A DNA stretch of 64,000 nt from Streptomyces sp. SAI-127 (GTDB taxonomy: Bacteria; Actinomycetota; Actinomycetes; Streptomycetales; Streptomycetaceae), in NCBI RefSeq assembly GCF_029894425.1, contig NZ_JARXYJ010000001.1:3038001-3102000 (forward strand). Direction: 5' to 3'. The position numbers were made by a program, and so were the translations under genes. The notes beneath the pieces are model-generated. The model worked only from the letters and a program-made list of their open reading frames with translations. It ran no database searches and had not been told where the DNA came from. Below, piece by piece: positions 55,143 to 63,958 of this stretch. The first letter of the stretch is position 1. Each line of letters begins with the position of its first letter.

Positions 55143-55301
55143 GACCGGCCCCTCACGCACGTGCAGACCCGTGGACCGGCCGGCCGCTTTCGCGCATGCA
55201 GACCCGCGGGCCGGTCCCCCACGCCCATCCAGACCAGCGGACCGGCCACCCACGCCCATCCAGACCCGCAGACCGGCCACCCACGCCCATGCAGACCTAT
55301 G
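55143..55301. repeat. Minisatellite array B, 31-base units
   Basis: Five units of 31, 35, 31, 31 and 31 bases starting with gaccggcc: 55143-55173, 55174-55208, 55209-55239, 55240-55270 and 55271-55301. The last three units share the core cacgcccatccagacc with few changes. Confidence 0.85.
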
Positions 55302-55339
55302 GCCCCGCCCCAGTCGTGCGCGCCCCCTGAGGCGGTCCT

Positions 55340-57592
55340 TCAGGCCCCAGGCGTCTGCGCCCTGCTCACGTCGTACACCCCGGCCACGTTCCGCATCGCC
55401 CGCATCAGCGACGGCAGCCGGGCCGCATCCGGCAGCTGGACGGTGTAGGTGTGGCGTACCCGCTGCTGGCTGGGGGGTTCGACGGTCGCGGAGACGATCT
55501 CGGCGCCCTCGCCGGCCATGGCCTCGGTGAGGTCGGCGAGGAGGTGCGGGCGGCCGAACGATTCCGCGAACAGCGTGACCCGGCACCCGGCGGTGTCGCC
55601 CCAGCGCACGCCGACCTCCGTGCGCCCCACGCTCTTCATCCGCGCCACCGCGGCGCACTCCACGCGGTGCACGGTGACCACTCCCCCGCGCACGGCGAAG
55701 CCGGTGATCTCGTCGGGCGGTACGGGCGTGCAGCAGCCGGCGAGCCGTACGGTCGCGCCGGGCTGGTCGACGAGGGCGACGGCGGCGCCGGGGCGGTCGA
55801 CGGCCGGGTTGTCGGAGGTCTGCGACTCGGCGATGATCCGGCCCACGCTGTCGGGAGTGTCGGCAACCGGCGGCTCCGCGGCGGAGGCCCGGAAGGGGTT
55901 CGAATCCCCCCGCCCGGCCTGCACGTCCTCAGCCGTGGCATCGGCCGTCCCGCCCCGCTCCACGATCTCGTCCGGCGTCTCGTGCGACGGATGGGTCGCG
56001 ATCCACCGCTGGATGGCGATCCGCGCCGCGGGCGTGTGCGCGTGCTCCAGCCACTCCTTGGAGGGCTCGGCGGCGGGGTCCTGCCCCATGAGGAGCTGGA
56101 CGGTGTCGCCGTCCTTCAGAACGGTGCTCAGCGTCGCCAGACGGCCGTTGACGCGGGCGCCGAGGCACGCGTGCGCGTCCTCGCCGTACTGCGCGTACGC
56201 GGCGTCCACACAGGTCGCGCCCTCGGGCAGGCCCAGGGTGCCGCCATCGGGCCGGAAGACGGTGATCTCGCGGTCCTGGGCGAGGTCCTCACGGAGGGTC
56301 GACCAGAAGGTGTCGGCGTCGGGCGCGGCCGCCTGCCAGTCGAGGAGGCGGGAGAGCCAGCCGGGCCGGGTGGGGTCCACCCGCTCCTCGTCGGCGCCCG
56401 CGCCGGTGGACGCGCTCGGCGCCTCCGAGGGGTCGGTAGGCGAGGCGTACGGATTGCCGAGCGCGACCACGCCGGCCTCGGCGACCTTGTGCATCTGGTG
56501 GGTGCGGATGAGGACTTCGACGACCTGGCCGTCGCCGCGGGCCACAGCGGTGTGCAGCGACTGGTACAGGTTGAACTTCGGTACGGCGATGAAGTCCTTG
56601 AACTCCGAGACGACTGGCGTCATACAGGTGTGCAGTTCGCCCAGGACGCCGTAGCAGTCCGCGTCCTCGCCGACCAGGACCAGCAGGCGGCCGAAGTCCG
56701 CGCCGCGCAGCCTGCCGCGCTTGCGGGCCACCCGGTGCACGGAGACGAAGTGCCGTGGCCTGATGACGACTTCGGCCGGGATGCCGGCCTCGCGCAGCAC
56801 CGAGCGCACTTCGTCGGCGATCTCGGCGAGCGGGTCGTCCGCGCGGGAGGCGTTGTCGACGATCAGCTCGCGCGTGTGCTCGTACTCCTCGGGGTGGAGG
56901 ATCGCGAAGACCAGGTCTTCCAGCTCGGTCTTGAGTGCCTGGACGCCGAGGCGTTCGGCGAGCGGGATGAGAACGTCCCGGGTGACCTTGGCGATGCGGG
57001 CCTGCTTCTCGGGGCGCATCACGCCGAGGGTGCGCATGTTGTGCAGCCGGTCGGCGAGTTTGATCGACATCACGCGGACGTCGTTGCCGGTGGCGACGAG
57101 CATCTTGCGGAAGGTCTCGGGCTCGGCGGCGGCGCCGTAGTCGACCTTCTCCAGCTTGGTGACGCCGTCGACGAGGAAGCGGACCTCCGCGCCGAACTCC
57201 TTGCCGACCTGATCCAGCGTCACCTCGGTGTCCTCGACGGTGTCGTGGAGCAGAGAGGCCGTCAAGGTGGTGGTCTCGGCGCCGAGTTCGGCGAGGATCA
57301 GGGTCACGGCGAGCGGATGTGTGATGTACGGCTCACCGCTCTTGCGCATCTGGCCGCGGTGCGAGGACTCGGCCAGGACCCAGGCGCGGCGCAGGGGTTC
57401 GAGGTCGGCGTCGGGGTGGTGGGCGCGGTGGGCCTCCGCGACATGGCCGATGGCGTCGGGCAGCCGGTCTCGGGCGGCGGGGCCGAGCAGCGCGGCGCGG
57501 CCCAGGCGGCGCAGGTCGATCCGCGCCCGCCAACGGGCGGCCGCACCTGTTACCGGACCTGGGGTCGCGGGGTTCGTGGCCTCCGCACTCAT
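55340..57592 (-). CDS. rshA: RelA/SpoT homologue RshA ((p)ppGpp hydrolase, probable)
   Basis: Long RSH protein of 750 residues that metabolises the alarmone (p)ppGpp. The hydrolase domain keeps the HD motif HDTVEDT (about 114-120), HRGQMRKSGEPYITHP and RLHNMRTLG. In the synthetase-like domain (about 255-370) SEFKDFIAVPKFNLYQSLHT is kept, but the catalytic segment normally reading like FDxIYDLxGIR is GADFGRLLVLVGED, and the usual VEVQIRT is VEVLIRT. TGS (about 455-520) and C-terminal ACT domains follow. The ATG at 57592 has ggagg 5 bases upstream. Position between hflX and dapF matches rshA of S. coelicolor, which also has a separate RelA. Confidence 0.92.
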   Translation of the reverse strand: MSAEATNPATPGPVTGAAARWRARIDLRRLGRAALLGPAARDRLPDAIGHVAEAHRAHHPDADLEPLRRAWVLAESSHRGQMRKSGEPYITHPLAVTLILAELGAETTTLTASLLHDTVEDTEVTLDQVGKEFGAEVRFLVDGVTKLEKVDYGAAAEPETFRKMLVATGNDVRVMSIKLADRLHNMRTLGVMRPEKQARIAKVTRDVLIPLAERLGVQALKTELEDLVFAILHPEEYEHTRELIVDNASRADDPLAEIADEVRSVLREAGIPAEVVIRPRHFVSVHRVARKRGRLRGADFGRLLVLVGEDADCYGVLGELHTCMTPVVSEFKDFIAVPKFNLYQSLHTAVARGDGQVVEVLIRTHQMHKVAEAGVVALGNPYASPTDPSEAPSASTGAGADEERVDPTRPGWLSRLLDWQAAAPDADTFWSTLREDLAQDREITVFRPDGGTLGLPEGATCVDAAYAQYGEDAHACLGARVNGRLATLSTVLKDGDTVQLLMGQDPAAEPSKEWLEHAHTPAARIAIQRWIATHPSHETPDEIVERGGTADATAEDVQAGRGDSNPFRASAAEPPVADTPDSVGRIIAESQTSDNPAVDRPGAAVALVDQPGATVRLAGCCTPVPPDEITGFAVRGGVVTVHRVECAAVARMKSVGRTEVGVRWGDTAGCRVTLFAESFGRPHLLADLTEAMAGEGAEIVSATVEPPSQQRVRHTYTVQLPDAARLPSLMRAMRNVAGVYDVSRAQTPGA

Positions 57593-57877
57593 GGGCACCT
57601 CCGGCTGTGGACCGGCGGACGGGGTGCCCCATGGCGGACACGGCTCAGGGGATGGCATCTGTCCCCCGTCCGGGCCGGTGCTTGATGCTACCGAGCCCAT
57701 CACGCCCGGCTGACCGCCTCTCGGCGAGCGTGAAACGGATCACCCATTCGAGCGAAGGCTTTCAGGTTTACGATTTCGCGCCGCCTGACCTGCGGCCGAC
57801 CGTGGTTTTGAATCGCACAGAGGGCCGGAGGCTGCGGTTCCACGCCTTGGGCCGTTCGGGTGCCGCGATTCATATGG

Positions 57878-58747
57878 TCAACCAACCGCGTTTTCCAGCC
57901 AGTCGGCGTCGATCTCGCCCTCGGCGACGATCACCGCGGGGCCGGTCATCTCGATCTCACCGTCGCTCCGCTCGGTGATCAGCAGGGTGCCGCCGGGCAC
58001 GTCGACGGTGTAGGTCGCCGGGGTGCCGGTGGCCACCGGGTCGGCGCCGTCCCTGCGGGCCGTGGCGACGGCGACGGCGCACGCGCCCGTGCCGCAGGAC
58101 CGGGTCTCGCCCGCCCCGCGCTCGTGCACACGCATGGCGACATGGCGGGGGCCGCGGTCGACCACGAACTCGACGTTGACCCCGCTCGGGTAGGCGGCGG
58201 CCGGGCTGAAGGGCGGCGGGGAGTACAGGTCGCCGGCGTGCGCGAGGTCGTCCACGAAGGCGACGGCGTGCGGATTGCCCATGTCCACGTTGCGGGCGGG
58301 CCAGCTGCGGTCGCCGACACTCACCGTGACGTCCCCCTCGGGGAGCAGCGCCTTGCCCATGCCGACGGTGACGTCACCGCCTTTCGCGATGTGCACGGCC
58401 TTCACGCCCCCGCGCGTGGCCACCGCGAGGTCGCCCTCGGTGACGTGACCGGCGCGCTGGAGGTAGCGGGCGAAGACGCGGACGCCGTTGCCACACATCT
58501 CGGCGATGGACCCGTCACCGTTGCGGTAGTCCATGAACCACTCGGCCTCCCCGGCCATGTGGGTGGCCTCGGGGTGCTCGGCGGACCGTACGACGTGGAG
58601 CAGGCCGTCACCGCCGATGCCTGCCCGGCGGTCGCACAGGGCGGCGACGGCGGCGGGGGGCAGGTCGAGGGTGTTCTCGGGGTCCGGGACGATCACGAAG
58701 TCGTTCTCGGTGCCGTGGCCCTTGAGAAAGGGGATCCGGGTGCTCAT
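57878..58747 (-). CDS. dapF: Diaminopimelate epimerase
   Basis: Enzyme of 289 residues that converts LL- to meso-diaminopimelate for lysine and peptidoglycan; streptomycete walls themselves use the LL form. The two catalytic cysteines are Cys85 in EMCGNGVR and Cys218 in RSCGTGACA. The substrate loop KGHGTENDFVIV at the start and NVDMGNPHAV are conserved. The ATG at 58747 leads directly into the first strand. The 285-base spacer to rshA shows no gene. Confidence 0.96.
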   Translation of the reverse strand: MSTRIPFLKGHGTENDFVIVPDPENTLDLPPAAVAALCDRRAGIGGDGLLHVVRSAEHPEATHMAGEAEWFMDYRNGDGSIAEMCGNGVRVFARYLQRAGHVTEGDLAVATRGGVKAVHIAKGGDVTVGMGKALLPEGDVTVSVGDRSWPARNVDMGNPHAVAFVDDLAHAGDLYSPPPFSPAAAYPSGVNVEFVVDRGPRHVAMRVHERGAGETRSCGTGACAVAVATARRDGADPVATGTPATYTVDVPGGTLLITERSDGEIEMTGPAVIVAEGEIDADWLENAVG

Positions 58748-58837
58748 GTCTCGATCGTACGTGCAGGCCGGTGGGGGCTGGTCGCGCCCGCACGGCGATA
58801 GCCGCAGATCAACACGGCCCCGCGCCCCTGAAAGCCT

Positions 58838-59341
58838 CTAGCGGAGCCGCGCCACGCGCCACACCGCGAGAACGACCACGACCGCTACCAGCAACACGTA
58901 CCCGAGCACGACCCGCCAGTCCGCGCGGCGGCCGGACCCCCGCTGGGGCAGTCCCGGCCACGTGTAACCAACCCGGCGTGCGGCCATCATGCCCCAGCCC
59001 GCCGCACAGGAGCAGATCAGCAGGCCCAGCATCGCGATCACCGCTCCGCTGTCGCCGAAGTCGAAGGCCAGGGGGAAGGCGAACATCAGGGAGCCGACCG
59101 CGGCCAGCGAGACGATGGGAGCGAGCTGCCAGATCCGCAGACGGCGCTGCGGGCGCAGCTCGACCTCGACCTCTTCCCCGCCCGGGAACATCTCCTCGGG
59201 CTCGGGACCGTCGGCGGTCACACCGCCCTGGGTGTCATCGGGCCCGTCGGGGCTCAGACGGTCTGCGTCCTGCCCCGGTTCACCGCTCTCGGCGGTGAGG
59301 GGCTCGGTGCCTTGTGCGGTGTCGCGAGGGCCGGCCTCCAT
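58838..59341 (-). CDS. Small two- to three-helix membrane protein, function unknown
   Basis: Protein of 167 residues. The N-terminal 75 residues are acidic and soluble; then come helices IWQLAPIVSLAAVGSLMFAF, AVIAMLGLLICSCAAGWGMM and a C-terminal VVLGYVLLVAVVVVLAVW. A membrane protein of similar shape lies near miaB/miaA/dapF in mycobacteria (Rv2732c, from memory), so it may belong to this conserved neighbourhood. The ATG at 59341 is used; an in-frame GTG two codons upstream and one at 59371 are alternatives. Function unknown. Confidence 0.78.
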   Translation of the reverse strand: MEAGPRDTAQGTEPLTAESGEPGQDADRLSPDGPDDTQGGVTADGPEPEEMFPGGEEVEVELRPQRRLRIWQLAPIVSLAAVGSLMFAFPLAFDFGDSGAVIAMLGLLICSCAAGWGMMAARRVGYTWPGLPQRGSGRRADWRVVLGYVLLVAVVVVLAVWRVARLR

Positions 59342-59449
59342 CGCCACGCGCCCTCCCAACTCGGACTCCACTTGGTCGATCGAAGCTCGATGATGGCACG
59401 GCGCCGGAGGCCGGGATGGCGGCCGGAGCGTCCCGATGCCAGGACGTGA

Positions 59450-60388
59450 TCAGGCTGTGACCGGTCGTTCGAGCAACGCCAGTGCGAGCTGCGGAAGTTC
59501 TGTGAGATGCGCCGCAGCCCCACTCAACCAGTGCACCCGCGGATCGCGCCTGAACCATGAATCCTGACGGCGCGCGAAGCGTTTCGTGGCACGGATGGTC
59601 TCGGTCCGCGCGTCCTCCATCGCGCACTCCCCCGAGAGCGCCGCGAGCACCTGCTGGTATCCGAGCGCACGCGAGGCCGTGCGCCCCTCGCGCAACCCGC
59701 GCGCCTCCAGCTCCCGCACCTCGTCCACGAGCCCCGCCTCCCACATCCGGTCGACGCGGCGCGCGATGCGCTCGTCGAGCTCGGGCCGCGCGACGTCGAC
59801 GCCGATCTGGACGGTGTCGTAGACCGAGTCGTGGCCGGGGAGGTTGGCGGTGAAGGGCTTGCCGGTGATCTCGATCACTTCGAGGGCCCGGACGATACGG
59901 CGGCCGTTGCTGGGCAGGATCGCCTGCGCGGCCCCGGGGTCGGCGGCGGAGAGACGGGCGTGCAGCGCGCCGGAGCCGCGCAGCACGAGTTCCTCCTCCA
60001 GACGGGCCCTGACCTCGGGGTCGGTGCCGGGGAACTCCAGGTTGTCGACGGCCCCGCGGACGTACAGCCCGGAACCGCCTACGAGGATCGGCCAGCGGCC
60101 CTCGGTGAGCAGGGCGTCGATCCGGGCGCGGGCCAGCCTCTGGTACTCGGCGACGGACGCCGTGACGGTCACGTCCCAGATGTCCAGGAGGTGGTGCGGG
60201 ACGCCGTCGCGTTCCTCGGGCGTCAGCTTGGCGGTGCCGATGTCCATCCCTCGGTAGAGCTGCATGGAGTCGGCGTTGACGACCTCGCCTCCCAGTCGCT
60301 GGGCCAGGAAGACGCCCAGATCGGACTTTCCGGCCGCAGTGGGTCCGACGACGGCGATGACGCGGGGGGAGGGGGGTGCGCTGCTCAC
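59450..60388 (-). CDS. miaA: tRNA dimethylallyltransferase MiaA
   Basis: Enzyme of 312 residues that adds a dimethylallyl group to A37 of tRNAs reading UNN codons. The P-loop GPTAAGKSDL is at residues 15-24; NADSMQLYRGMDIGTAK, the catalytic Asp of that segment, GGSGLYVRG and RALGYQQV are conserved, as is the zinc-less C-terminal TKRFARRQDSWFRRD. The GTG start at 60388 precedes the P-loop at the usual distance. MiaB, encoded in this window, acts on its product. Confidence 0.97.
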   Translation of the reverse strand: MSSAPPSPRVIAVVGPTAAGKSDLGVFLAQRLGGEVVNADSMQLYRGMDIGTAKLTPEERDGVPHHLLDIWDVTVTASVAEYQRLARARIDALLTEGRWPILVGGSGLYVRGAVDNLEFPGTDPEVRARLEEELVLRGSGALHARLSAADPGAAQAILPSNGRRIVRALEVIEITGKPFTANLPGHDSVYDTVQIGVDVARPELDERIARRVDRMWEAGLVDEVRELEARGLREGRTASRALGYQQVLAALSGECAMEDARTETIRATKRFARRQDSWFRRDPRVHWLSGAAAHLTELPQLALALLERPVTA

Positions 60389-60571
60389 CGCCCCAGTCTC
60401 GCAAACCCAGGAGCACCACCTCGAACGAGTTACGTGACGACGCGGGTCCGGGGTCGTTGCCAGTTGCGTGGATTCCGCCGCCCTGTCCGCGGAGGCGGCG
60501 ATCCGGGTGGCGCAATCGGGCGCTCCGGACGACGCGGGGTTTCCCCCGCACGAGTAGCGTATGGAGTGGAT

Positions 60572-60913
60572 ATGGGCGTTTTCGCACGACTTCTCCGGAG
60601 GTCGAAGGCCACGGAGGAGGCGTCAACCGCCGAGACGCAGGCCGACATCCGGACGGCCGAGCCCGCGGCGGAGGAGGCGGGAGAGGCGAAGGGATCGACC
60701 GACGCCAAGGCCGAGGTCGAGACCGAGACCGAGAGCCAGGCCGAGGGCAAGACCGGGGCCGGGGTCGCCGAGACGGCCGGAGCCGAGGACGCGGACGGAG
60801 CGACGGCGACGGAGGCCGTCGAGGACGCCGCAGCCGAGGGCGTCGAGATCCCCAAGCAGCAGTCCGCCGACGAGGCGGCCGACCGTGAGGCCGGTGAGGG
60901 CGCCCGCACGTAA
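60572..60913 (+). CDS. Small acidic Ala/Glu-rich protein
   Basis: Protein of 113 residues with a short basic head (MGVFARLLRRSKATEEAST) and a long acidic Ala/Glu/Thr-rich tail, likely disordered. No domain is recognised. The ATG at 60572 has ggag 5 bases upstream; the open frame upstream runs antisense to miaA and is not coding. It precedes the antitoxin-like gene by 24 bases and is probably cotranscribed with it. Confidence 0.7.
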   Translation: MGVFARLLRRSKATEEASTAETQADIRTAEPAAEEAGEAKGSTDAKAEVETETESQAEGKTGAGVAETAGAEDADGATATEAVEDAAAEGVEIPKQQSADEAADREAGEGART

Positions 60914-60937
60914 CTGCCCCGCGCGGGAAGGTGAACG

Positions 60938-61210
60938 ATGGGTTTCCTGGACAATGTGAAGGCCAAGCTCAGCCCGGCCAAGGACAAGGTCTCCGGCCTC
61001 GCGCACAAGCACGGGGACAAGGTCCAGCACGGCCTCGACAAGGCCGCGAAGGTCGTGGACGAGAAGACCAAGGGAAAGTACAGCGACAGAATCCGGACGG
61101 GCACGGGCAAGGCCAAGGGCGCCATGGACCGACTCGCGCACAAGGACGGCACGGAGGGACCTGGTGGCGGCAGCACGCCTCCGCCGGCCTCACCGCCGCC
61201 GGCTTCCTGA
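60938..61210 (+). CDS. MT0933-type antitoxin-like protein
   Basis: Protein of 90 residues. The pattern MGFLDNVKAKLSPAKDK, DKAAKVVDEKTKGKYSDRI is typical of the MT0933_antitoxin family, small basic-acidic amphipathic proteins. The C-terminal 20 residues are Gly/Pro-rich. The ATG at 60938 has a gggaagg-like ribosome-binding site. No toxin of known type lies next to it; the neighbour is a small acidic protein, and many actinobacterial members of the family are likewise solitary. The antitoxin function is therefore doubtful here. Confidence 0.85.
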   Translation: MGFLDNVKAKLSPAKDKVSGLAHKHGDKVQHGLDKAAKVVDEKTKGKYSDRIRTGTGKAKGAMDRLAHKDGTEGPGGGSTPPPASPPPAS

Positions 61211-61235
61211 ACGGCAGCACGGCACACCGACGGAC

Positions 61236-61261
61236 GGCCGCGGGGCAGGACGCCCCCGGCC
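61236..61261 (+). terminator. Possible terminator after the antitoxin-like gene
   Basis: GGCCG-CGGGGC and GCCCC-CGGCC arms (61236-61246 and 61252-61261) pair with one bulge around a short loop, 26 bases beyond the stop. Confidence 0.45.
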
Positions 61262-61315
61262 GGCCGCCGTTTCCCGCCCCGGACTCCTCTACGGCTGCTG
61301 CGGCTCCTCCAGCCG

Positions 61316-62029
61316 TCAGGACCAGGTGGCGACCATGTACCCCACGCCGTACGGCGCGTCCTCGTACAGCAGCGAGCCGCCGAGGTCCGCGCTCTCCGCC
61401 GCGCCCGCGAGGACCTGCCAGCAGGCCCGGCCGGAGGCCTTCAGTTCGTACGCCAGCTCGGCGTCCAGCGCTTGCAGGGCCGCCACGTCGACCGCGCCCA
61501 GCGCACGCGCGACCTCCGCGTCGAACGGTGCCGCGCGCTCGTCGAGGTAGCCGGGTGCCTTGAGCGTGCGGCAGGCGCTGGCGTCGCCCATCACCAGCAG
61601 CGCCACCCGCTCGGCCCGGGCGGCGATTTCCCTCCCGGTCTGAATACACCGCTCGGGCTCGAGAGGTTCCCCCACGCCGAGTCCCTCGATCGGGGCGTCG
61701 GACCAGCCGATGCGGTCCAGCAGCCAGGCGGCGACGGCGAGGGAGGTCGGCAGCGGACGCTGCGGGACCGGCTCCCGCTCCGGTCCGAGCCGCACCTCCA
61801 CATCCACGCCGAAGCCGCGGAACGAGCCGTGGGCGCCCTGCGGGTGCGGGCCGCGGCCGCTCTGCTCGGCGGGCCCCACGACGACGAGGCGGTCGGGCCG
61901 GGCCGCCGCGAGCACGCCCAGCGCGTCCGTGCAGGCGGCGCGTGCCCCGTCGAGCTCGGGCGCCGCCCCAGCGGCGACCGGCGGCACGAGAAGGGGCGGA
62001 CACGGACAGACAGCGGCTGCTACAAGCAT
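61316..62029 (-). CDS. LigB/MEMO-like (class III extradiol dioxygenase B-type) protein
   Basis: Protein of 237 residues of the class III extradiol dioxygenase B-like fold. The N-terminal MLVAAAVCPCPPLLVPPVAAG and the central LVVVGPAE and ALLVMGDASA follow the family pattern. The family's first metal-binding His (PHPP-type) is replaced by Cys in CPCPP, so a dioxygenase activity is doubtful. A related alanine-rich protein lies beside miaA in mycobacteria (Rv2728c, from memory). The ATG at 62029 starts the first strand. It lies 10 bases after the end of the next minus-strand gene. Confidence 0.82.
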   Translation of the reverse strand: MLVAAAVCPCPPLLVPPVAAGAAPELDGARAACTDALGVLAAARPDRLVVVGPAEQSGRGPHPQGAHGSFRGFGVDVEVRLGPEREPVPQRPLPTSLAVAAWLLDRIGWSDAPIEGLGVGEPLEPERCIQTGREIAARAERVALLVMGDASACRTLKAPGYLDERAAPFDAEVARALGAVDVAALQALDAELAYELKASGRACWQVLAGAAESADLGGSLLYEDAPYGVGYMVATWS

Positions 62030-62039
62030 GATCGGCAGC

Positions 62040-62336
62040 CTACTTCCAGGCCCAGGGCCAGGACTCGGGATGGGTGCTCCACTCCAGTTCACCGAGCCGG
62101 TACACCACGCGAAACGTGGCCATCATGCCCTCGATGTTCGCGTAGTAGGCGTCCCCTTCACCGATCCGGTAGACCTGCCGGCGCTTCTGGCGCAGACCGA
62201 CGCCCGGACGGTGGGTGCAGGCGATCTCGTACAGGCGGGCGCGGGCCTCTTCCCGGGTGCCCTCGAAGTGCGCCACCTCGTCGAGGTCGTGATGGTCCCC
62301 GAAACTGCGGTCGACCAAGACCACCCAGCGCCCCAT
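62040..62336 (-). CDS. Small conserved protein of unknown function
   Basis: Protein of 98 residues, not recognised as a named family. It is compact and rich in aromatic residues: MGRWVVLVDRSFGDHHDLDEV, an Arg-rich middle (GVGLRQKRRQVYRIG) and a C-terminal WSTHPESWPWAW. The ATG at 62336 opens directly into a strand-like segment. It lies between miaB (39 bases upstream) and the LigB-like gene (10 bases downstream) on the same strand, which suggests cotranscription of the three. Confidence 0.8.
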   Translation of the reverse strand: MGRWVVLVDRSFGDHHDLDEVAHFEGTREEARARLYEIACTHRPGVGLRQKRRQVYRIGEGDAYYANIEGMMATFRVVYRLGELEWSTHPESWPWAWK

Positions 62337-62375
62337 GCCCCGCCCAGCCTCTCCTTGGTGACCGGCGGCGGGCGC

Positions 62376-63902
62376 TCAGTGCGCCGCGCAGCCGCCCGTG
62401 GCCGCCGGCAGCGGCTCGGGAACCCCGATCTTCGGGAGGCCCAGCATGACACCCGCGGGTTCGGCGGCCTCGACCGCGTTCCGCTTCTCCCACGCGTCCC
62501 CCGCGCGCGTACGGCGCACATCGAGGACGGCGCCCTCGGCGAGGAGGTGGTGGGGGGCGGCGTAGGTGATCTCGACCGTGACCACGTCGCCGGGGCGGAC
62601 CTCCTGGTCGGGCTTGGTGAAGTGGACCAGGCGGTTGTCGGGGGCGCGGCCGGAGAGGCGGTGGGTGGCGCCGTCCTTGCGGCCCTCCCCCTCGGCGACC
62701 ATCAGCTCCAGGGTGCGGCCGACCTGCTTCTTGTTCTCCTCCCAGGAGATCTCCTCCTGGAGGGCGACAAGACGCTCGTAGCGTGCCTGGACGACCTCCT
62801 TGGGGATCTGGTTGTCCATGGTCGCGGCGGGGGTCCCGGGACGCTTGGAGTACTGGAAGGTGAAGGCCTGTGTGAAGCGGGCCTCGCGGACCACGTGCAG
62901 GGTCTGCTCGAAGTCCTCCTCGGTCTCGCCGGGGAAGCCCACGATGATGTCGGTGGTGATCGCCGCGTGCGGGATGGCGGCGCGGACCTTCTCGATGATG
63001 CCCAGGTAGCGCTCCTGGCGGTACGAGCGGCGCATCGCCTTCAGGACCGTGTCCGAACCGGACTGCAGGGGCATGTGCAGCTGCGGCATGACGTTCGGCG
63101 TCTCGGCCATCGCCGCGATCACGTCGTCGGTGAAGTCGCGCGGATGCGGGGAGGTGAAGCGGACGCGCTCCAGGCCCTCGATCGCGCCACACGCGCGCAG
63201 CAGCTTGCTGAACGCCTCGCGGTCGCCGATGTCGGAGCCGTACGCGTTGACGTTCTGGCCGAGCAGCGTGATCTCGGAGACGCCCTCGCCGACCAGGGTC
63301 TCGATCTCGGCGAGGATGTCGCCGGTACGGCGGTCCTTCTCCTTGCCGCGCAGCGCCGGGACGATGCAGAAGGTGCAGGTGTTGTTGCAGCCGACGGAGA
63401 TCGACACCCAGGCCGCGTAGGCGCTCTCACGCCGGGTCGGCAGCGTGGACGGGAACGCCTCGAGGGACTCGGCGATCTCGACCTGCGCCTCTTCCTGCAC
63501 GCGCGCGCGTTCCAGCAGGACCGGCAGCTTGCCGATGTTGTGGGTGCCGAAGACGACGTCCACCCAGGGCGCCTTCTTCACGATGGTGTCGCGGTCCTTC
63601 TGCGCGAGGCAGCCGCCGACCGCGATCTGCATGCCGGGCCGCGAGGCCTTGCGCGGCGCGAGCCGGCCGAGGTTGCCGTAGAGCCGGTTGTCGGCGTTCT
63701 CCCGCACCGCGCAGGTGTTGAAGACGACGACGTCCGCGTCCCCGTCGGAGCCCTCGGGGGCGGGCACGTATCCCGCCTCCTCCAGCAGGCCGGACAACCG
63801 CTCGGAGTCGTGGACGTTCATCTGGCACCCGTAGGTACGGACTTCGTATGTCTTGGATGATCGAACGTCCACTGCCGGGCTCCGGTCGCTGCTGCTGGTC
63901 AT
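62376..63902 (-). CDS. miaB: tRNA-2-methylthio-N6-dimethylallyladenosine synthase MiaB
   Basis: Radical SAM methylthiotransferase of 508 residues acting on the MiaA product at A37 of tRNA. The N-terminal UPF0004 domain has three cluster cysteines (YGCQMN, NTCAVR, GCLAQKD). The radical SAM motif CNNTCTFC lies at about 170-177, and a C-terminal TRAM domain follows ([30 protein letters not shown]). The ATG at 63902 gives a short Ser-rich head. The C-terminus extends about 60 residues past the TRAM domain and ends in CAAH. It heads a minus-strand group with the small protein and the LigB-like gene. Confidence 0.97.
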   Translation of the reverse strand: MTSSSDRSPAVDVRSSKTYEVRTYGCQMNVHDSERLSGLLEEAGYVPAPEGSDGDADVVVFNTCAVRENADNRLYGNLGRLAPRKASRPGMQIAVGGCLAQKDRDTIVKKAPWVDVVFGTHNIGKLPVLLERARVQEEAQVEIAESLEAFPSTLPTRRESAYAAWVSISVGCNNTCTFCIVPALRGKEKDRRTGDILAEIETLVGEGVSEITLLGQNVNAYGSDIGDREAFSKLLRACGAIEGLERVRFTSPHPRDFTDDVIAAMAETPNVMPQLHMPLQSGSDTVLKAMRRSYRQERYLGIIEKVRAAIPHAAITTDIIVGFPGETEEDFEQTLHVVREARFTQAFTFQYSKRPGTPAATMDNQIPKEVVQARYERLVALQEEISWEENKKQVGRTLELMVAEGEGRKDGATHRLSGRAPDNRLVHFTKPDQEVRPGDVVTVEITYAAPHHLLAEGAVLDVRRTRAGDAWEKRNAVEAAEPAGVMLGLPKIGVPEPLPAATGGCAAH

Positions 63903-63958
63903 GGGTCAAGGGTAGGCGTTCCGCGGAGATCGTCGTCCCGGTGCCCAGCCGTGGCCGT

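Larger units (their letters stand above)
54865..55339. other. Repeat-filled spacer between rshA and the M1 peptidase gene
   Basis: The 475 bases between these minus-strand genes are occupied by two adjoining minisatellite arrays (described separately). They carry neither a convincing gene nor a clear terminator for rshA. Confidence 0.6.

Noticed and set aside
55143-55301. 31-base repeats considered as a CRISPR array
   Set aside because: The units abut directly with no unique spacers, and no cas gene is present.
55897-55907. GGTTCGAATCC, a perfect tRNA T-arm sequence
   Set aside because: It lies inside the rshA reading frame and the 60 bases before it do not fold into D and anticodon arms.
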